Shown in pieces: positions 60,174 through 64,000 of a DNA stretch of 64,000 bases. The notes beneath the pieces are model-generated. The model was not told the origin of the DNA, ran no database searches, and was given only the letters and a program-made list of their open reading frames with translations. How positions within the stretch are numbered: position 1 is the stretch's first letter; every line of letters begins with the position of its first letter. The position numbers and the translations under genes are program-made. Where the stretch lies: positions 146,546 to 210,545 of the forward strand of contig JAPKMP010000006.1 in NCBI GenBank assembly GCA_026645935.1, given 5' to 3'. The stretch comes from Candidatus Villigracilaceae bacterium. GTDB lineage: Bacteria; Chloroflexota; Anaerolineae; Anaerolineales; Villigracilaceae.

Positions 60174-60836
60174 TTGCCCAAACAGACATTCCTCAACCTT
60201 CCCGAAGAAAAGCGAAACGCCATTGTGAATGCCGCCATCGATGAGTTTGCGGAGTACGGCTTTGAATCCGCTTCCATCAACCGGATTGTGGCAAACAGCG
60301 GCATTTCGAAGGGCAGTTTTTATCAATACTTCGAAGACAAGCGCGATGTATTCATATACCTGCTCACGCTGCTTGAGCAGGAGAAAATATCCTACTTCAA
60401 GGATAAGCGCCCGCCGGGCAATAACATGGATACCTTCCAGTATTTCCGCTGGATGATCAAGACGGGTATGGAGTTCAACTCGGCGTATCCGCGCATCACA
60501 CAGGCGATCAGCCGCGTGCTGTTGGTGGAAGGATTGTATTACGGAAAACTATTCGGCGACTACCATCAGAAGGCCCTTGACGCGCTGCGGATGATGATCA
60601 AGGGAGCCATGGCGCGCGGCGAGGTGGACCCGAGCGTGGACGTGGACCTGGCGGTGATGGTCATGGATACCTGGAGCAACGCGATCAGCACCTACATCCT
60701 GAACGAAGGCATGAAACATAAGGACATGATGAAATGGGTGCGCTCGTCCAGGACACAGGAGAAGATCGACAAACTGCTTTACGTGATGGAATACGGCTTG
60801 CGGAAGACCGAATCGGAATTCGAAGCGAGCCGGTAG
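60174..60836 (+). CDS. TetR/AcrR-family repressor
   Basis: 220 residues from a TTG start at 60174, with GGAGG 7 bases upstream inside the third operator. The DNA-binding domain is classical: KRNAIVNAAIDEFAEYGFES, ASINRIVANSGISKGSFYQY, FEDKRDVF. The C-terminal part (about 75-220) is the ligand-binding and dimer domain. First gene of an operon with two permeases and an ATPase of LolCDE/MacB type, so it probably represses that transporter until its substrate or an inducer binds. Confidence 0.92.
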   Translation: MPKQTFLNLPEEKRNAIVNAAIDEFAEYGFESASINRIVANSGISKGSFYQYFEDKRDVFIYLLTLLEQEKISYFKDKRPPGNNMDTFQYFRWMIKTGMEFNSAYPRITQAISRVLLVEGLYYGKLFGDYHQKALDALRMMIKGAMARGEVDPSVDVDLAVMVMDTWSNAISTYILNEGMKHKDMMKWVRSSRTQEKIDKLLYVMEYGLRKTESEFEASR

Positions 60837-60849
60837 AAAGGAATCAATC

Positions 60850-62079
60850 ATGTCACTTTATCTGCGCATTGCATGGCGCAATGTGTGGCGGCATCGCCGC
60901 CGGACTTTTTTGATCGCGATCGGCATGGGCGTCACGATGGCGATGCTTGTGTTATACGACGGGCTGATCGGCGGCTTTGAGCAGGCGATCTACGGCAACG
61001 CCATCCAATTGCTCGGCGGAAATATCCAGGTCCATGCGCCGGGATACAGCGAAAAGGCCGGGCGCAAACCGCTTTTGCCTTTGGACGATCCCGAGGCGAT
61101 CGTGCGGGCGGCGGAATCGCAGCCCAATGTGGTTGTCGCGTCGAAGCGCATCGTCACAGGCGGACTTGTCACCAACCGCGAAGGCGCTTTTGCGATCACC
61201 ATCGTCGGTGTGGAGACGGATAAGGAAGGCAGAATTACGCCGGTCTCGGAAAACATATCGAGCGGGCGTTATCTCCTGCCGGATGACGGCGATGTGATCG
61301 TCATCGGTCAGGGATTGGCAACGGCGATGGAGATCGAAGTGGGCGACCGCATCACAATGGTCGGCAACACCACTCATGAGCAGACCCGCCAGCGGACCAT
61401 GACAGTGATCGGGATCTATGATGTCGGCGTGCCTTCGGTGGAAAAGGGAACGATCTATATCTCGCTTGCCGAGGCGCAAAACCTCTTTGGCTTGGAAGGT
61501 CAGGTGACCGAGATCGTAATTTCGTTGAAGCAGATCGGGCAGGAGCCGGGTGTCATGGATGCCCTCGACGCGTCCGTGCCGGGTTATGAGGTGGAGAGTT
61601 GGGTGACGAGCATCCCCGACCTGAAAAAGACAATGGACATGAAGACCGGCGTGATGAGCGTTTTCGGTGTGTTCATGCTCGGCATCGCAGCCATCGGCAT
61701 CTTGAATCTCCTGATGATGGCGGTCTTCGAACGCACGCGCGAGATCGGCATTGTCGGCGCATTGGGACTCAAACCGCGCGAGATCACCTTCCTGTTTTTG
61801 CTCGAAGGGATTCTCATCGGCTTGATGGGTGCGGCGATCGGCGCGATTCTGGGCACCGCGATCAACGGCATCCTCGGCATCTACGGGTTGGATTATTCGC
61901 AATTCGCAAACCTGACCGAGTACACCGCCCTGATCAGCGGAAGCATCTATCCCCAACTGGTGCCGTTGAAGGTATTGAAACATGCCTTTACTGTTGCGAT
62001 CATTGCTGCGCTGGCGGCTTTGTATCCCGCCATCGAAGCGTCACGCCGCGAACCGGCAGAAGCGCTGCATTATGTGTAA
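60850..62079 (+). CDS. ABC transporter permease (FtsX/LolE type)
   Basis: 409 residues; AAAGGA precedes the ATG. Four membrane helices in the FtsX layout: one after RIAWRNVWRHRRRTFLIAIG, three at the end (MSVFGVFMLGIAAIGILNLL, RTREIGIVGALGLKPREITF, ALAALYPAIEASRREPAEAL) with a large extracellular MacB-type domain (about 45-255) between. In Lol-type systems these pairs move lipoproteins; in others they are efflux or mechanotransmission units. Followed by a paralogue and the ATPase. Confidence 0.9.
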   Translation: MSLYLRIAWRNVWRHRRRTFLIAIGMGVTMAMLVLYDGLIGGFEQAIYGNAIQLLGGNIQVHAPGYSEKAGRKPLLPLDDPEAIVRAAESQPNVVVASKRIVTGGLVTNREGAFAITIVGVETDKEGRITPVSENISSGRYLLPDDGDVIVIGQGLATAMEIEVGDRITMVGNTTHEQTRQRTMTVIGIYDVGVPSVEKGTIYISLAEAQNLFGLEGQVTEIVISLKQIGQEPGVMDALDASVPGYEVESWVTSIPDLKKTMDMKTGVMSVFGVFMLGIAAIGILNLLMMAVFERTREIGIVGALGLKPREITFLFLLEGILIGLMGAAIGAILGTAINGILGIYGLDYSQFANLTEYTALISGSIYPQLVPLKVLKHAFTVAIIAALAALYPAIEASRREPAEALHYV

Positions 62080-62119
62080 TTGGGATGCCGCGTAACAGGC
62101 ATTCTCAAACGCCGGTATC

Positions 62120-62137
62120 GCGCGTTGGAGAACGCGC
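62120..62137. repeat. Hairpin GCGCGTT / AACGCGC between permease genes
   Basis: Perfect 7-base arms with a GGAG loop. Loosely related in layout to the REP-like hairpins at 18204 and 44226 (GTAG/CTAC-type flanks). Confidence 0.4.
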
Positions 62138-62170
62138 TTCTACGCAGATCTTCCAATAAGAGGAAATCCT

Positions 62171-63388
62171 ATGAACTACTTCAAAATGGCATATCGCAAC
62201 CTTGGCAGGCATCGCAGGCGTTCGCTCCTTTCGGGGTTGGCGCTCGCACTCGGCACAGCCCTGTTGATGTTCATCGCCGCTTTCTTTCAGGGCGAGATGC
62301 GCAGTTCGATGGAAACCACGCTGAAACTCAACACCGGTCATCTGCAAGTGCGGGATGAAGACTACGATCCGGACAAGCTCTCCGTCGCTTGGGAATACCT
62401 GATCGAGAATCCGGATCAAGCCGCGGCGCAGATCGAAGCGCTGGACCCTGTCCGGGTGGCCACGCCGAGACTGGTTGCAAGTGGAATCGTCTCCGTCCGC
62501 GATGAGTCGGCCGGGGTGCAGATCATGGGCATCGTCCCGGAGTCTGAGGCGAATGCGCCCTATCGCGATGGAATCATTTCCGGTGAATTCATCACCACCG
62601 ACGACCGGGAAGGAGTCTTGATCGGGCTTCCGCTTGCTGAAAGTCTGGGTTTGAAAGCAGGAGATCAAATCAGCCTGCTGGTGAATACCTCCGACGGCGA
62701 TGTGGATGAACAGCAGTTCACCATTCGTGGAATCTTCACCACCGGCACAAGCGCGTGGGATAAGGGTATTGTCTTCCTTCCGCTTGCCAAGGCGCAGGCG
62801 TTCTCCCGCGCAGAGAACCACGCCAGCATGATCTTCATATTGCTGAAAGACCGTGAAAAAGCGGAAGAAGTTGCCGGGGCGATCCGGGGCGAAGGGATTG
62901 AGGTGAAGACCTGGACGCAGATGAACGAACTGCTGGTTTTGGTGGAGGATTTTTCGAACGCATATCTTGCCATCATCAACCTGATCGTGCTGGGTGTGAC
63001 GGCGACGGTCATCGTGAACACTTTGTTGATGTCTGTTTTCGAACGCACGCGTGAGATCGGAGTTTTATCCGCCATCGGCATGAAGGGCAGGCAGGTCATC
63101 GCCCTGTTCCTTTCCGAAGCAACCCTGCTGGCGTTCGGCGGAATTGGAGTCGGCGCATTGGCGGGCTGGGCGCTCTCAGCATACTTTGGCAAGGTCGGCG
63201 TGTACTTCGGCGACCTGGGCATCAGCGGTGATATGTTGTTGGAAGACCGCATCTACACCTACCTCACGCTCGATTCCGCCGTCAACCTCATCGTCACCGC
63301 ATTCTTGATCACCATCCTCGCCTCGCTCTACCCGGCGCGCATGGCATCCCGCATGGAGCCTGTCGAAGCCCTGCGCGGCGCACAGTAA
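62171..63388 (+). CDS. ABC transporter permease (FtsX/LolE type), second subunit
   Basis: 405 residues; GAGG precedes the ATG. Same layout as its neighbour: KMAYRNLGRHRRRSLLSGLA start, large periplasmic-type domain (about 45-255), then INLIVLGVTATVIVNTLLMS, RTREIGVLSAIGMKGRQVIA and SLYPARMASRMEPVEALRGA. The two permeases likely form a heterodimer driven by the ATPase gene that follows after 47 bases. Confidence 0.9.
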   Translation: MNYFKMAYRNLGRHRRRSLLSGLALALGTALLMFIAAFFQGEMRSSMETTLKLNTGHLQVRDEDYDPDKLSVAWEYLIENPDQAAAQIEALDPVRVATPRLVASGIVSVRDESAGVQIMGIVPESEANAPYRDGIISGEFITTDDREGVLIGLPLAESLGLKAGDQISLLVNTSDGDVDEQQFTIRGIFTTGTSAWDKGIVFLPLAKAQAFSRAENHASMIFILLKDREKAEEVAGAIRGEGIEVKTWTQMNELLVLVEDFSNAYLAIINLIVLGVTATVIVNTLLMSVFERTREIGVLSAIGMKGRQVIALFLSEATLLAFGGIGVGALAGWALSAYFGKVGVYFGDLGISGDMLLEDRIYTYLTLDSAVNLIVTAFLITILASLYPARMASRMEPVEALRGAQ

Positions 63389-63400
63389 AAAATTGCGTAG

Positions 63401-63420
63401 CGGATGTTCACTGACATCCG
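63401..63420. repeat. Hairpin CGGATGT / ACATCCG before the ATPase gene
   Basis: Perfect 7-base arms around TCACTG in the gap between second permease and ATPase genes, preceded by GCGTAG. Looks like a relative of the AGCGGACG hairpins. Confidence 0.4.
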
Positions 63421-63435
63421 TCTCAAGGAGAAAAA

Positions 63436-64000
63436 ATGGAAGTCGCAAAATTAACGAACGTAACTCGCATCTATAAGATCGGCGAAGTGGAGACACGCGC
63501 GTTGAACGGCGTCAGCATGACGATCGGAGACGGAGAATTTACGTCGCTGGTCGGTCCCTCTGGCTCCGGCAAGACGACGCTTCTGCAATTGATCGGCTGT
63601 CTCGATAAACCCACTTCAGGCAGCGTGGTCATCAACGGGCATGAAACTACCAACCTCAACCGCAACCAGCGCGCGGACCTGAGAAAAGGCACGATCGGAT
63701 TCGTGTTCCAGTTCTTCGCGCTCATCCCGACCCTGACAGCCTACGAAAACGTGGAAATGCCGCTTCTTCTCAATGGCAAGTCTCCCGCGCAGCGCAAACA
63801 GCGCGTGATGGAACTGCTCGAAGCCGTGGACTTGAAAGACCGCGCGCATCACCGCCCCGATCAACTCAGCGGCGGCCAACAGCAGCGGGTTGCTGTCGCC
63901 CGGGCACTATCGACGAATCCCACGATGATCCTTGCCGACGAACCCACCGCCAACCTCGACACGACCAACGGCGAGCAGGTGATGGAGATCATGAAGAAAC
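63436..64000 (+). CDS. ABC transporter ATPase (LolD/MacB type), 3' end outside the window
   Basis: The first 188 residues are present; the frame is open at the right edge. AAGGAG precedes the ATG. Walker [17 protein letters not shown]-loop [18 protein letters not shown] (the F-at-Q-loop region FVFQ is normal for the class), signature [15 protein letters not shown], Walker [12 protein letters not shown]. The DEPTANLD motif is usual for LolD/MacB/FtsE. It drives the two permeases of this TetR-controlled operon. Confidence 0.95.
   Translation, partial: MEVAKLTNVTRIYKIGEVETRALNGVSMTIGDGEFTSLVGPSGSGKTTLLQLIGCLDKPTSGSVVINGHETTNLNRNQRADLRKGTIGFVFQFFALIPTLTAYENVEMPLLLNGKSPAQRKQRVMELLEAVDLKDRAHHRPDQLSGGQQQRVAVARALSTNPTMILADEPTANLDTTNGEQVMEIMKK

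Overview
The window looks like chromosomal DNA from a Chloroflexota bacterium, most likely Anaerolineae. This is an inference: it rests on the gene families present (mevalonate-pathway diphosphomevalonate decarboxylase, HEAT-repeat protein beside a site-2 protease, DUF3597, LolCDE-like ABC sets, many DinB/VOC/MDR genes), several -10 boxes only 6-7 bases before the start codon, and dense short 'word' repeats between genes. No rRNA, tRNA, phage, IS element or CRISPR array was seen.

Layout. 1-5.6 kb: end of a flavin disulfide reductase, then an ABC importer operon (lipoprotein binding protein, DM13 protein, two permeases, ATPase). 5.6-13.3 kb: thiol-redox and membrane genes, including a redoxin with an in-frame TGA exactly at the catalytic Cys position (a candidate selenoprotein), a CDP-alcohol phosphatidyltransferase with a flavoprotein, and an ECF sigma factor with a zinc-finger partner. 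13.9-23.4 kb: mvaD, rseP-HEAT, PRPP synthetase, OsmC, a transglutaminase-like protein, an ABC exporter with an odd insertion, and two DinB genes. 23.7-29.4 kb: CoA transferase, NmrA-like, VOC, DinB and two MDR oxidoreductases. 29.6-32.8 kb: nitrilase, then an AT-rich islet with a pentapeptide-repeat protein.

32.8-44.2 kb holds a long minus-strand catabolic cluster: CoxG-like, XdhC, the three subunits of a xanthine-dehydrogenase-type molybdenum hydroxylase, amidase, FdrA, DUF1116 (YlbE type), cyclase-family hydrolase and VOC. A uracil/xanthine-type NCS2 permease runs divergently beside it. Together these suggest uptake, hydroxylation, ring opening and carbamoyl transfer of a purine-like or other cyclic amide. 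The cluster is riddled with two short word repeats that lie between genes and also inside the reading frames, and a four-helix-bundle (23S IVS type) gene sits between two copies.

46.1-56.5 kb: a short SDR remnant, two membrane/SRPBCC genes, and a minus-strand PTS locus that matches the E. coli sgc gene set (DeoR regulator, two EIIB-EIIC pairs, EIIA, M42 peptidase, BtpA/SgcQ, epimerase) plus HPr and two unknown proteins. 56.9-64 kb: comM, DUF3597, a membrane protein with an internal duplication, and a TetR gene with a near-consensus promoter and three operators in 16-bp phase, followed by two FtsX-type permeases and the start of their ATPase at the window edge.
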